Source of the DNA: JAFGAS01 sp963809875
Lineage (GTDB): Bacteria > Desulfobacterota > Zymogenia > Zymogenales > Zymogenaceae
NCBI GenBank assembly: GCA_963809875.1
Contig: CAWELC010000010.1
Coordinates: 124,001-188,000 of the forward strand
Direction of reading: 5' to 3'
DNA: 64,000 nucleotides
Shown: in pieces, positions 1-8,241 of the stretch
How positions within the stretch are numbered: the stretch's first letter is position 1
How the letters are laid out: each line of letters starts with the position of its first letter
Position numbers and translations under genes: made by a program
The notes under the pieces: generated by a model
What the model was told of the DNA's origin: nothing
Seen by the model: only the letters and a program-made list of their open reading frames with translations
Database searches by the model: none

Positions 1-156
1 GTCATCGTCTACCTGACCAACGAAGGTGAGCAGATCATGAAGGCGGTTCCCCTCGGCTACCGCACCAAGCTCTTCGAAGAATTGAAGAGGCTGCCGATCC
101 TGGAGAAGGAGCAAATATACCTCGCCCTGAAGAAGGTCGTCTTTATGATGCGTTGA
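1..156 (+). CDS. MarR-family transcriptional regulator, C-terminal fragment
   Basis: The window opens inside a gene; the first 51 codons are its C-terminal end, closed by TGA. The visible part starts with VIVYLTNEGEQIM, which matches the end of the wing of a MarR winged helix (hydrophobic-x-LTxxG), followed by one long amphipathic helix rich in Leu, Glu and Lys, as in the MarR dimerisation helix. A strong hairpin terminator follows within 30 bases, so this is the last gene of its unit. The DNA-binding helices lie outside the window. The family call rests on a short segment and is therefore moderate; another winged-helix regulator is possible. Confidence 0.5.
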   Translation, partial: VIVYLTNEGEQIMKAVPLGYRTKLFEELKRLPILEKEQIYLALKKVVFMMR

Positions 157-181
157 CCAAGCCCATCTGAAACGGCAAAAG

Positions 182-209
182 AAAGGCCGGGCGGAATCGC
201 CCGGCCTTT
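182..209. terminator. Bidirectional intrinsic terminator
   Basis: A perfect 12-bp stem (AAAGGCCGGGCG and its complement) closes a GAAT tetraloop. It sits between the convergent ends of the MarR-like gene and the VIT/VWA gene, and the A/T ends of the stem give a short U tract on either strand. Confidence 0.85.
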
Positions 210-226
210 ATCGTCAGAGATCGATC

Positions 227-2338
227 TTACCTGACCCGATACCACGCCCCATTATAGGCAAAGACCACGCTTTCCCCGAGGGCCAGGAACTTGCCGGCGT
301 CCGGATTCTCCGACACAAATTTCCAGTAGGCGTCGGAGTTAAAGGAGAGATCGACGGTCCTGGTTCCTTCCGGGTAGTCAGCATCGAACCAGGTCTTGTC
401 GCGGAGAAAGAAAGTCCGGTCTCCCACCTGTTTGATGCTCATGAGCTTCGGTGTGTCAACTACGGATTTTTCCTTCATGTCACGCACCGCCTCGGACGAC
501 TTCATGGCGAAACCTCCCCGCTCCTCCTTGAGCATCCCGGTTCCGGCCATCATATCGACGTCCGCCCGATCGGCGGGAGAGGGGGGCTGAAATCCCTGGG
601 CCTCGTCTTCGAGCACCAGGAAGCTCGTGTAGGGCGTCACGATCCCGAAGGTCGTCGCCAGATCCTTGACCTCATTTACGAGCTCCTTGTTTTCACCGTT
701 GAGCCTGATCTCGTCCAGCAGATAGGCGACCTTGCGGGTGGCCCAGATGCGGGGGAGAAAATCACTCTTCGTGTCGCGTGCGGCAAATGTAACCGGATAC
801 TCGAAGGTAGATTCCCGTCCGCCGGTGGTCCCGGAGAGCGTAATAGTGGAGGGACCGGAGCTCTCGTACGTTCCCACGACGGTAATCTGAGACCCGGCAA
901 AGAGGTCGGGGAGCGTTATCGGGTAGTAATCTTTGAGCTTGACCCGGCTCGACTTCAACACAAGGTTGGTCATGGCGGGATCGTTGATCTTGGTGAAGAA
1001 ATTTGAGACGACCGATTCCATATTTTCCTTCGGGGTGACGTATTCGGATATCCCGTGGTTTGTTGACGAGATCTTGTCCAACAGGTGCGTATTGATCTCT
1101 TCGCCGACGCCAAACACGAAGATCCGCGTATTTGACCGGTTAGCGTTGCCGACGTTTTTCACGATGGACGCGACGTCGGTCGTGCCGACCGTCGGCTCAC
1201 CGTCGGTGATGAAGACGATGATGGAAGGCCGCTTCTTGTCGGCGGCTCCGCGGAGGGCCTCGACCAGCGAGTCATTGATGTTTGTGCCCCCCCGGGCGAC
1301 CATCCCGTCGATGAATGCAAAGGCGTCGTCCCGATTTTTTCGGTCGGGTGAGACCGGGCCGTCCCTGAATTGTTCAGTGTCGGTGGAAAAGCGGACTATA
1401 TTGAACCGGTCGCGGACGTTGAGGGCCCCGATGCAGTACTTAAGGGCTTTCTGGGCCTGCGCGAGCTTGTCTCCCTTCATGCTGCCGGAGGTGTCCAGCA
1501 CAAAGGTCACGTCCTTGGGGACGATGTCGGAGGGACTAAGATCCCGGCTGGGCGAAATGAGGAGCATGAAGTAACCGGGCCCGCTTCGCTCCTTATACGT
1601 GATCAGCGAAAGGCCGACGTCTTTATCCGAAAGTGAGTAGTAGAGGACAAAGTCCCTGTCGGGAAGCACCTTCCTGTCCTCATAGGAGAGCCTGACTTCT
1701 TTATCCCCTTTTCTCGCGATGTCGATCTCGTGGGATGGAGAATAGACGGTGGTGACGGGTGTCGACGACTTGATCGAGACGTCGATCGACACCTGGTCCA
1801 GGGGCGCGGACGAGAATTTCTCCGTGTTGAGCGGATAGACGTATTTGACGGTCCCGAAGTCGTATTTGAGCGTCTCGGTATAGGTGATCTCGATCCGTTT
1901 CTCGCCGTGGGCAGGTATCGGATAGACCCGCAGCTTAAAGGTGTTCCGGTTTACGTATTCGAGGAGCGCCGGATCCTTGAGACGCCTGACGATGTCCTCA
2001 TAGGTCTTCCGGGCGTCGGCGGCGTCCAGTATCTTACCCTCGACTTTCTTACCGTCTATATACATCGCCAGATCTGAAAACGAGGCACCCTCCGGGAGGG
2101 GGAAGATGAAGGTTCCCTCAAGATCAATGTCGTTCGGGTTGACGAAGACCTCGTCTATGTGGGTCGTCGATACCTGTTCGGTGATATTTACGGTGACCTT
2201 GTGGTACTTCACCTCGAGGGGCACGATGGGCTTGGGCGGATGAATCGGCGGATCGATGATGATAACGCCGTCGGCAAGGGCGAGGCACGGCGCAATCAGC
2301 AGTGCCGCGAGCAACCAGAAGAGCAGGCGCATTTTCAT
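227..2338 (-). CDS. Exported VIT and VWA domain protein (inter-alpha-trypsin inhibitor type)
   Basis: The 703-residue product begins with a clear signal peptide (MKMRLLFWLL, then a hydrophobic core ending near CLALA). Residues about 40-170 form a VIT domain (FxFPLPEGA, YxDIVRRLKDPALLE and RVYPIPAHGEKRI motifs). Residues about 275-445 form a von Willebrand factor A domain with an intact metal-binding MIDAS motif, DTSGSMKG, and a later ITDGEPT. VIT plus VWA is the architecture of inter-alpha-trypsin inhibitor heavy chains and of bacterial surface proteins thought to bind partners through a divalent cation. No C-terminal membrane anchor is obvious, so the protein is probably periplasmic or secreted. 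The start is supported by AGGAG seven bases upstream. The gene is monocistronic; its ligand is unknown. Confidence 0.85.
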   Translation of the reverse strand: MKMRLLFWLLAALLIAPCLALADGVIIIDPPIHPPKPIVPLEVKYHKVTVNITEQVSTTHIDEVFVNPNDIDLEGTFIFPLPEGASFSDLAMYIDGKKVEGKILDAADARKTYEDIVRRLKDPALLEYVNRNTFKLRVYPIPAHGEKRIEITYTETLKYDFGTVKYVYPLNTEKFSSAPLDQVSIDVSIKSSTPVTTVYSPSHEIDIARKGDKEVRLSYEDRKVLPDRDFVLYYSLSDKDVGLSLITYKERSGPGYFMLLISPSRDLSPSDIVPKDVTFVLDTSGSMKGDKLAQAQKALKYCIGALNVRDRFNIVRFSTDTEQFRDGPVSPDRKNRDDAFAFIDGMVARGGTNINDSLVEALRGAADKKRPSIIVFITDGEPTVGTTDVASIVKNVGNANRSNTRIFVFGVGEEINTHLLDKISSTNHGISEYVTPKENMESVVSNFFTKINDPAMTNLVLKSSRVKLKDYYPITLPDLFAGSQITVVGTYESSGPSTITLSGTTGGRESTFEYPVTFAARDTKSDFLPRIWATRKVAYLLDEIRLNGENKELVNEVKDLATTFGIVTPYTSFLVLEDEAQGFQPPSPADRADVDMMAGTGMLKEERGGFAMKSSEAVRDMKEKSVVDTPKLMSIKQVGDRTFFLRDKTWFDADYPEGTRTVDLSFNSDAYWKFVSENPDAGKFLALGESVVFAYNGAWYRVR

Positions 2339-2416
2339 ATATCACTCCTGTAGTTTCGTTTCTACGGGTTCTGACAGGAAAGGGCCTGATTTGTTCCAAT
2401 ACGTTGATGTTTTTCG

Positions 2417-2445
2417 TTACGCTGCAAGATAACGTATAGTATAAT
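2417..2445 (+). promoter_or_regulatory. Predicted sigma-70 promoter of the phosphoesterase gene
   Basis: TTACGC and a perfect TATAAT are separated by 17 bases in the divergent gap upstream of the phosphoesterase at 2473. Found by eye; the -35 is weak. Confidence 0.4.
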
Positions 2446-2472
2446 ATATTCTTTAACTGGCGGGGATAATTC

Positions 2473-3639
2473 ATGCAGAGCACGAAGGCCTTCATCATTT
2501 TCGTCGTGATCGCCACCTCGGTGTATGTCCTGATGAATACGTACGTCTACTTCCGCGGCTTCTCGGCGTTGTCGGGGGAGGGAAGGTGGGTCATCTGGCT
2601 GAAATTCCTGTTCCTGGCGATCGTGCTGGCCTTTCCGGTGAGCGTCTTCTTGAGGAACAGCTCCTACTGCGGGCTGAATAACGTTCTGACGATTATCGGG
2701 TCGGTCTGGGTGGGCGCGATGGTCTATTTCCTGCTTATCGCGTTCGCGGCCGATATCGTGATCCTGGCAAACCACGTGATCCCGATCATTCCCGCCAAAC
2801 TGAAGGCCGATCGGATACTATTTGGGAGGTCGGTCTTTTTCGGCTCCATCGCACTGGTAGGCCTCATTATATTCTTCGGCTGGATCAATACGCTCGTGAT
2901 CAGAGTGAGTCCGGTGGAGGTGGTGCTCCCGGCGCTGCCGAAGGCGCACAACCCGACGACGATCGTCTACGTTTCCGACGTCCACCTGGGCCTCATCATT
3001 CACGAGCGGCGTCTCCAGAAGTTCGTGGAAAAGATCAACGCCCAGCGCCCCGATCTGATCATCATCGGGGGGGATCTCGTGGATGAGAGTGTCGAGAAGC
3101 TGGACGGCATGCCTCAAACCCTGGCGCTGCTCAAGGCGCCGCTGGGTGTCTTTGCCGTTCTGGGCAACCATGAGTTCTACGCCGGGGCCGATAAGGCGGT
3201 CGCCTTCATGAGGTCGGCGGGAATCCGGGTGCTTCGGGACGAGGTGGCCACGGTGCCCGGGCTCGTCAACCTTGTGGGGATTGACGACCCGACGGCGCTC
3301 AGGTTCGGCAAAAAGAAAGAAGCCTCGTTGCCGGCGCTGATGAAAGAACGAGACCCCTCCCTTCCCACCATACTCCTCTTTCATCCCCCGATCAGGGTAG
3401 AAGAATATTCGACGACCGGGGTTGACCTGATGCTCTCGGGACATACCCACCACGGCCAGATGTTTCCCATCAACCTCATCACGCGCATGGTATACCTCGT
3501 GGATTATGGGTACCGGCGTATCGGGTCGATGCAGCTGAACGTCAGCTGCGGCCTGGGTACCTGGGGCCCACCTGCCCGTGTCTTTACCCACCCGGAGATC
3601 GTAAAGATCACGCTGGTGAATGGGGAGGGCGGGAAATAA
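2473..3639 (+). CDS. Membrane-anchored metallophosphoesterase (YkuE/YaeI type)
   Basis: The 388-residue product has about four hydrophobic segments in residues 5-140, then a calcineurin-like phosphoesterase domain. All metal-binding blocks are present: SDVHLG (about 168-173), GGDLVD, GNHEFY and GHTHHGQ. In this family two divalent metals activate water to hydrolyse phosphoesters; relatives include YkuE, UDP-2,3-diacylglucosamine hydrolase-like YaeI and other membrane-associated enzymes of unknown substrate. The catalytic domain follows the last membrane segment; its side of the membrane cannot be settled from sequence. Transcribed alone and divergent from the VIT/VWA gene. Confidence 0.85.
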   Translation: MQSTKAFIIFVVIATSVYVLMNTYVYFRGFSALSGEGRWVIWLKFLFLAIVLAFPVSVFLRNSSYCGLNNVLTIIGSVWVGAMVYFLLIAFAADIVILANHVIPIIPAKLKADRILFGRSVFFGSIALVGLIIFFGWINTLVIRVSPVEVVLPALPKAHNPTTIVYVSDVHLGLIIHERRLQKFVEKINAQRPDLIIIGGDLVDESVEKLDGMPQTLALLKAPLGVFAVLGNHEFYAGADKAVAFMRSAGIRVLRDEVATVPGLVNLVGIDDPTALRFGKKKEASLPALMKERDPSLPTILLFHPPIRVEEYSTTGVDLMLSGHTHHGQMFPINLITRMVYLVDYGYRRIGSMQLNVSCGLGTWGPPARVFTHPEIVKITLVNGEGGK

Positions 3640-3943
3640 GGGGGTGAGGTAAACGGGACCCCCTCCAACACCTTCACGGTAGTCATCAGCGCCTTTCTTG
3701 GCCTTTTCTTGCTTCGGAACTTCCTCGTCGAACGCCCGTTCCCCCGGGCTCTGAGAGAGACGATCAAAAGCGGCGAATTTACCCTCCTTGCAGCCAACTG
3801 CCTAACTCCGGCGGATTGGCAAAGCAGCTCTTTCTCGGCGCACCGTTCACGTTCTTTCAACATCAATATAGTAAACGGCAGAAATGATTAAACGGGCGTA
3901 GGTGTCATGAACATGGAGCCGATCAAAGAAAGGAGAGAAAGAA
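3640..3943. other. Intergenic stretch with no recognised feature
   Basis: About 300 bases between the phosphoesterase and the small exported protein. The only open frames are short and lack family motifs and ribosome binding sites. I see no clear terminator or promoter, though a TATAGT near 3872 could be a -10 element without a good -35. Confidence 0.4.
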
Positions 3944-4273
3944 ATGAAGAAATATTTTTTACTTATGAGCGTCGCAGTGCTTCTTATTGGAGCTTTAGCT
4001 TGGGCTCAAGGAGAATATCCGGGTTACGGCGGTGCTTCCGGTTTGTACTACGGTCAAAACCCCAATCTCTCCCAGGATCAGCAGAAGGAGTCCGTTGGGA
4101 TCGATCCGAAATACCTGACCGATACCCAGGATGAATCCCGAAGTCTCCTGACCGACCAGCAGCCCAAACCCGATCCCAACGGCTTTTGTAGCCTCGCATG
4201 GGGCGGCGATACGATGGGCAACTATGCTCGTCCCGGCTCTGACGGGGGCACGACCAGCGGCTGGTGTTGGTAA
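3944..4273 (+). CDS. Small exported protein of unknown function
   Basis: The 109-residue product starts with a standard signal peptide (MKKYFLLMSV, then a hydrophobic core to LAWA-QG), leaving about 88 residues. The mature part is hydrophilic, rich in Gly, Asp, Gln, Ser and Tyr, with two cysteines near the C-terminus and a terminal GWCW. It matches no family I recognise. AAAGGAG lies nine bases upstream of the ATG, a strong ribosome binding site, so the gene is probably expressed. It stands alone. The composition suggests a low-complexity periplasmic or surface protein. Confidence 0.65.
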   Translation: MKKYFLLMSVAVLLIGALAWAQGEYPGYGGASGLYYGQNPNLSQDQQKESVGIDPKYLTDTQDESRSLLTDQQPKPDPNGFCSLAWGGDTMGNYARPGSDGGTTSGWCW

Positions 4274-4461
4274 GGCAACGGGATCGATGGCTATTTCGGT
4301 GAAGTGCGGGCTCGATAAGTACCAGCAAGGTCAGAGTATTCCGGGATAGTCGGTGATCGGAGCGTGAGGTAGGTCCGGGCCATGAGGGGCCATGATCGTC
4401 ATTGCGGTGGCCTTGGAATCAGGATATGGGCAACCGAACTCTCCCACTGAAGGGACGGGAG

Positions 4462-5659
4462 CTACACGTGCCTGAGGATGAACAAGAGGTCGGCAATACC
4501 GAGAAACATCTTGGGCAGGAAATAGGCGGCACTATAGTGGCCGGCGGGCACCGGGATATAGAACTCGGTGAAATTCTTCCCGCCAACCGCGTTCTTGGCG
4601 AAGAACTCCCGCTGCATGCATGAGTAGCGGTAAAGGAGCACCGGGTCCTGCCTCGCCTTTACAGATAGCACCGGCATCGTGATCTTGTTCACAAATCGCA
4701 GGGGATCGGCCTCCGGCCAGATATGTTCGATGTCCCAACCTGTAAGCCCGAGGTCTTCGATGAGCCCTTTGCGGACATAGGATGCCTCGATGTTATCCTC
4801 ATCCATGATGAAATCCGACAAAAGCCCACCGGAAAGGTTGAGGACGACCGCCCGGCAGATCCCTTCAGGGACGTTCCTGACCAGGTCGGAATCACGGCGT
4901 CCCAGATAGGCGCGATAATCTTCGGCGTTGGCGAGGCTCATGATCGTCAGCGTCGATCCGATGCTCGTGCCGATAACGCCGATGCGCGAGAAGCCCTCTT
5001 TCATCAGGAAGAGGTAGAGGGCCAGGATGTCCGATATCCCCTGGGAGAATGACCAGAGTGTTTCATGGACGTTGGAGGAAAAGAGCCGTTCTCCGGGGAC
5101 CATTACCGTATCATTGGGATCGTGTCGCCTCCCGTGGTACGGGTGGACCGCCTCGACGCATGTATAACCGAAACGTCCCAGGAGCCCGGCAAGCCGCGAG
5201 AATGCGCCCTCCTCGGCCCTGAGGTTGGGAAGGATCACGACGGCTTTTTCGGCTGAAGCGGGGTAAACGAGAGCACACGCGGTGTTGTTTTTGGCGATGG
5301 ATGAGGCGACAGTGCTGGGAAAAGTCAACAGGCCCTGCTCGTTCCGGGTAATGATATCGCCCATCGTCGCGGTCTTTCCATCGGCGTCCGTAAGTGTGAA
5401 CTCGGTATCGATGGGTGGAAAAAGTATGTCGGGGAGCTCCTTTTTATATTCGGTGAGGAGTCGCTCGTACTCCTCGCGCGTCATGGAGGTTCCATCAGGT
5501 CTGATTCCCCAGGTGCCCTTCTTGATCGTCGGGCGCGTGCGGAGAGCCTGTAGCTTGAGGTCGTGAAGGCGCACGCCCCGCTCGGCGCTGCCCTCGGCAA
5601 TGATGTCCCTGATGAGATCGAAATAGGAAAACGGCGATTTGCCTTTTGTGTGCCGCCAC
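4462..5659 (-). CDS. Alpha/beta hydrolase, probably frameshifted near its start
   Basis: The main frame (4462-5574) encodes a 370-residue alpha/beta hydrolase with nucleophile elbow GTSIGS, a later acid in the region of KARQDPV and a C-terminal VPAGHY that supplies the histidine. Its GTG at 5574 has no ribosome binding site, and the same frame stays open upstream as a plausible N-terminus (SPFSYFDLIRD...AERGV) without a start codon. Removing one base from the four-base A run (T run at 5644-5647 on the plus strand) joins it to GTG at 5659, which has GGAG six bases upstream and directly follows the stop of the preceding gene. I therefore annotate 4462-5659 with one suspected indel. Substrate unknown. 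It lies last in a minus-strand run with the amidohydrolase. Confidence 0.7.
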
Positions 5660-5662
5660 CGG

Positions 5663-6427
5663 CTACTCCATCCCTTCGATCAGTGTCCGGGCGTTGAGGC
5701 CGAGGTCGGGAAGATAGTAGCCGCCCTCCAGCAGCGCGAATCGCCGGCCGGAACAATGTTTCTCGGAGAATTCCTTGACCATGCGGCCGATCGCACCATA
5801 GTCCTCGGTCAACAAGGTGCTTCCCCAGTCTTTGATGTATCGGTCAAATCCGGCGCTGACCCCGATAATGTCATAGGGTGCAGTTCGGGTCAGGCCGTCC
5901 TGGCACTGGGCCAGAAACTCGAGGCGGTCCGACGCCTGGACGTTGACGACCGATACATCGTGTCGTCCCATGAAGTAGTTCTCCGTGCCGTCGCCGAAAT
6001 GGAGGTCGATATCCAGGATAACGGCCCGCTTGATCTGTCTTTTCAGGATCAGCCGCTGTATCGAGACGGCCATATTGTTGAAGAAGCAGAATCCCCAGTT
6101 GGTGCCGGGGCTGGCGTGGTGTCCGGGCGGTCGAACAAGCCCGAAGGCGGGCACCCCGTCCATGCCGATCTGGGCAGCAAGAATCGAGCCCCCCGCGGCC
6201 ATGAGCGCCACTTCATATCGGTCGCGGTCGCGTTTCTCTGCCTGCACGAGGCTCGGGTAATGGACGAGGAGCACGTCCAGTTCGTCGGCGGGCTGCGGCG
6301 TGACAAAGGAATAGTGGTGGGATGATAACTCCTTATGTATCACCTCGACACGCTGGGGCCGCTCGACGGAAGCGGTGGGGTAATCTGTCAGGTACGCGTC
6401 GTCATAAACTATCTGTGTGGTCGGCAT
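5663..6427 (-). CDS. Histone deacetylase-family amidohydrolase
   Basis: The 254-residue product carries the arginase/deacetylase-fold signatures: RPPGHH at about 99-104 with the catalytic His pair, the DIDLHFGDGTE zinc block at 139-149, SAGFD for the third zinc ligand, and a C-terminal EGGYY. Bacterial members remove acetyl or acyl groups from polyamines or small amides, or are of unknown substrate. It is slightly shorter than typical 300-residue members because N-terminal loops are trimmed. It lies 39 bases after cbiO and just before the alpha/beta hydrolase on the same strand, so all four genes may be co-transcribed, which gives no clear functional link. Confidence 0.88.
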   Translation of the reverse strand: MPTTQIVYDDAYLTDYPTASVERPQRVEVIHKELSSHHYSFVTPQPADELDVLLVHYPSLVQAEKRDRDRYEVALMAAGGSILAAQIGMDGVPAFGLVRPPGHHASPGTNWGFCFFNNMAVSIQRLILKRQIKRAVILDIDLHFGDGTENYFMGRHDVSVVNVQASDRLEFLAQCQDGLTRTAPYDIIGVSAGFDRYIKDWGSTLLTEDYGAIGRMVKEFSEKHCSGRRFALLEGGYYLPDLGLNARTLIEGME

Positions 6428-6466
6428 GAGTGCCTCCGAAATGGGTTAGGCGGCGGCGCCGCCCGG

Positions 6467-7186
6467 TCACTCAAAAAAGAGCTTGAGCTCGCGCAGTCTC
6501 CTTGTGTCGCGCGCGAGCTTTTCCATCGGCATATCCTCGATGATGGTGCCCTTGCTCATGACAATCGCGCGGTCGGCAAGCTTTCGTGCAAGCTCAATGT
6601 CGTGGGTTACTATGATCTTGGTCTTGGCGATTGCCCCGATTACCGCCAGAAGGTCGTGTACCCCCTCGGGGTCGAGGTTTGCCGACGGCTCATCAAACGC
6701 GATGATGGCGGGATCCATCGAGAGTATCGTGGCGATCGAGGCGCGCTTCTTCTCACCGTACGATAAGTGATGGGACGAGCGGTGTTCGTATCCGGAAAGA
6801 CCCATCGCAAGAAGAGCACCTTCTGTGCGCCGTTTGACCTCCTCTTGAGAAAGGCCCATATTGCCGGGGCCGAACGCGACATCGTCATAGACCGTTGGGC
6901 AGAAGAGCTGATCATCCGGGTTCTGAAAGACGATGCCGATCCGCCGCCTGACCTCCCGGACGGTCTTGGGAGAAACGTCGACCCCCAGGATAGTGATCCT
7001 GCCGGTTCCGAAGATGAGGCCGGGAAGCGTCAGGAGGAGGGTGGACTTTCCGGCGCCGTTGGGGCCGAGAACGGCTACCGATTCGCCGGAGGCGATGGAG
7101 AGGCTCACCCGGGAGAGTCCGCTCGTGCCGTCCGGATAGGTGTAGGAAAGGTCACTGAGAATGATGTCGCCGGAATGCATGGTCAT
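6467..7186 (-). CDS. cbiO: ECF-type nickel/cobalt transporter ATPase CbiO
   Basis: The 239-residue ABC ATPase has Walker A GPNGAGKST, Q-loop FQNPDDQLF, signature LSYGEKKR, Walker B IIAFDEPSANLD and an H-loop in IVTHD. The FQNPDDQ form and short length are typical of energy-coupling-factor ATPases. It overlaps the end of cbiQ by four bases (ATGA), so the two are translationally coupled and must form the energising module. With cbiM and cbiN (about 12 kb away on the other strand) it would complete a nickel or cobalt importer; the NikR gene beside cbiM favours nickel. Confidence 0.9.
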   Translation of the reverse strand: MTMHSGDIILSDLSYTYPDGTSGLSRVSLSIASGESVAVLGPNGAGKSTLLLTLPGLIFGTGRITILGVDVSPKTVREVRRRIGIVFQNPDDQLFCPTVYDDVAFGPGNMGLSQEEVKRRTEGALLAMGLSGYEHRSSHHLSYGEKKRASIATILSMDPAIIAFDEPSANLDPEGVHDLLAVIGAIAKTKIIVTHDIELARKLADRAIVMSKGTIIEDMPMEKLARDTRRLRELKLFFE

Positions 7187-7959
7187 AGTCGGGTACCGGC
7201 GAACCTGATGGCGCAGGCGCCCGAAAGGATGATAACTCCGAAAAGATAGTCGGCGGCAGTCAGGGCCGCCGTCCTCGTTTTGACTATTTCGCTGTCGTAT
7301 CCCCGCGCCTTCATCGCCAGAAAAATCCGCTCGCCCCGCTCAAAACTCCGCACGAATATGCTTCCAATCATATGCCCGATGGCGGGGGCCTGCCAGATCC
7401 AGCGGTTACCGTAGAGGCGGGCGTCCAGCGCAAGGGTGACCCGCTGTGCTTCGTCCATGAGGATAAACAGGTAGTGGTACATAAACGAGAGGGTATCGGC
7501 GATAAAGGACGGAACCTTAAGCTCCCTCAGGCCGGCCGTGAGGTCGCGAAAGGGGGTGGAAGATATCAGCAGCGTCAGGAAGATGATGGAAAGGATCGAC
7601 TTGCACAGGACGTTGAAGACCAGGAGAACGCCGGCCCTCGTGATGGAGAGGTCGGCGATCCCGAGAGAATAGGAGACAGCTCCCGTTTCCCTGGGGACGA
7701 AAGGGACGGCCGCAAGCGCGACGACTACAAAGGGTACGGCAATCAGCGCCCGCCTCAGGAAGACGACCGGCGGAACCCGCGACACAAGGATAAGGATCAG
7801 GGACAGGGCGAAATAAAGGAGAAAGACTCCGAAAGCGTAGGCGGGTGTCGACACGATCAGGAGGACGACCAAGACAATGGTGATAAGCTTGGTCTTCGGA
7901 TTGAGAGACCGAATGGGGCTCTCAATAGCGCTCTCTTCGTCAAGAAAATGATGTCTCAT
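7183..7959 (-). CDS. cbiQ: ECF-type nickel/cobalt transporter transmembrane protein CbiQ
   Basis: The 258-residue protein has several hydrophobic segments and the ECF T-component signature near the C-terminus, including ALDARLYG and AMKARGYD, the short coupling helices that contact the ATPase. It starts with ATG at 7959 and overlaps cbiO by four bases. The T component links the ATPase to a substrate-binding S component; here the S component would be cbiM, encoded elsewhere in the window. An exact eight-base direct repeat (ATAATCTA at 7958-7965 and 7970-7977) overlaps the start region and could be a regulatory site. Confidence 0.88.
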   Translation of the reverse strand: MRHHFLDEESAIESPIRSLNPKTKLITIVLVVLLIVSTPAYAFGVFLLYFALSLILILVSRVPPVVFLRRALIAVPFVVVALAAVPFVPRETGAVSYSLGIADLSITRAGVLLVFNVLCKSILSIIFLTLLISSTPFRDLTAGLRELKVPSFIADTLSFMYHYLFILMDEAQRVTLALDARLYGNRWIWQAPAIGHMIGSIFVRSFERGERIFLAMKARGYDSEIVKTRTAALTAADYLFGVIILSGACAIRFAGTRL

Positions 7960-7980
7960 AATCTACCCGATAATCTAGTC

Positions 7981-8010
7981 ATTATATAATCCCGTGCGCT
8001 CGGGGCGCAA
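7981..8010 (-). promoter_or_regulatory. Predicted promoter of the cbiQO unit
   Basis: Read on the minus strand, TTGCGC and TATAAT are 18 bases apart, ending about 20 bases upstream of the cbiQ start. The ATAATCTA direct repeat lies between promoter and start codon. Found by eye. Confidence 0.42.
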
Positions 8011-8241
8011 GCCTTTTTTCAATTTTTCGCGCGGGCATGGGAGCATCGCGCCGAATGACGGCATACCGTCTCCGGGAAGAAGGAAACCGCCCGGGGTTTC
8101 CAACGGGAGCTCCCGACCGCACTGCAAGGTGTTAACAGGACCCGGCCATGGCACGGCGGGACGTCGCTCCTCTCACTTTTTTCGTTGCCTTTTGGGTGGG
8201 GGCATGGGATAATTTCAAATTCATTCAAGGACATGATCACC

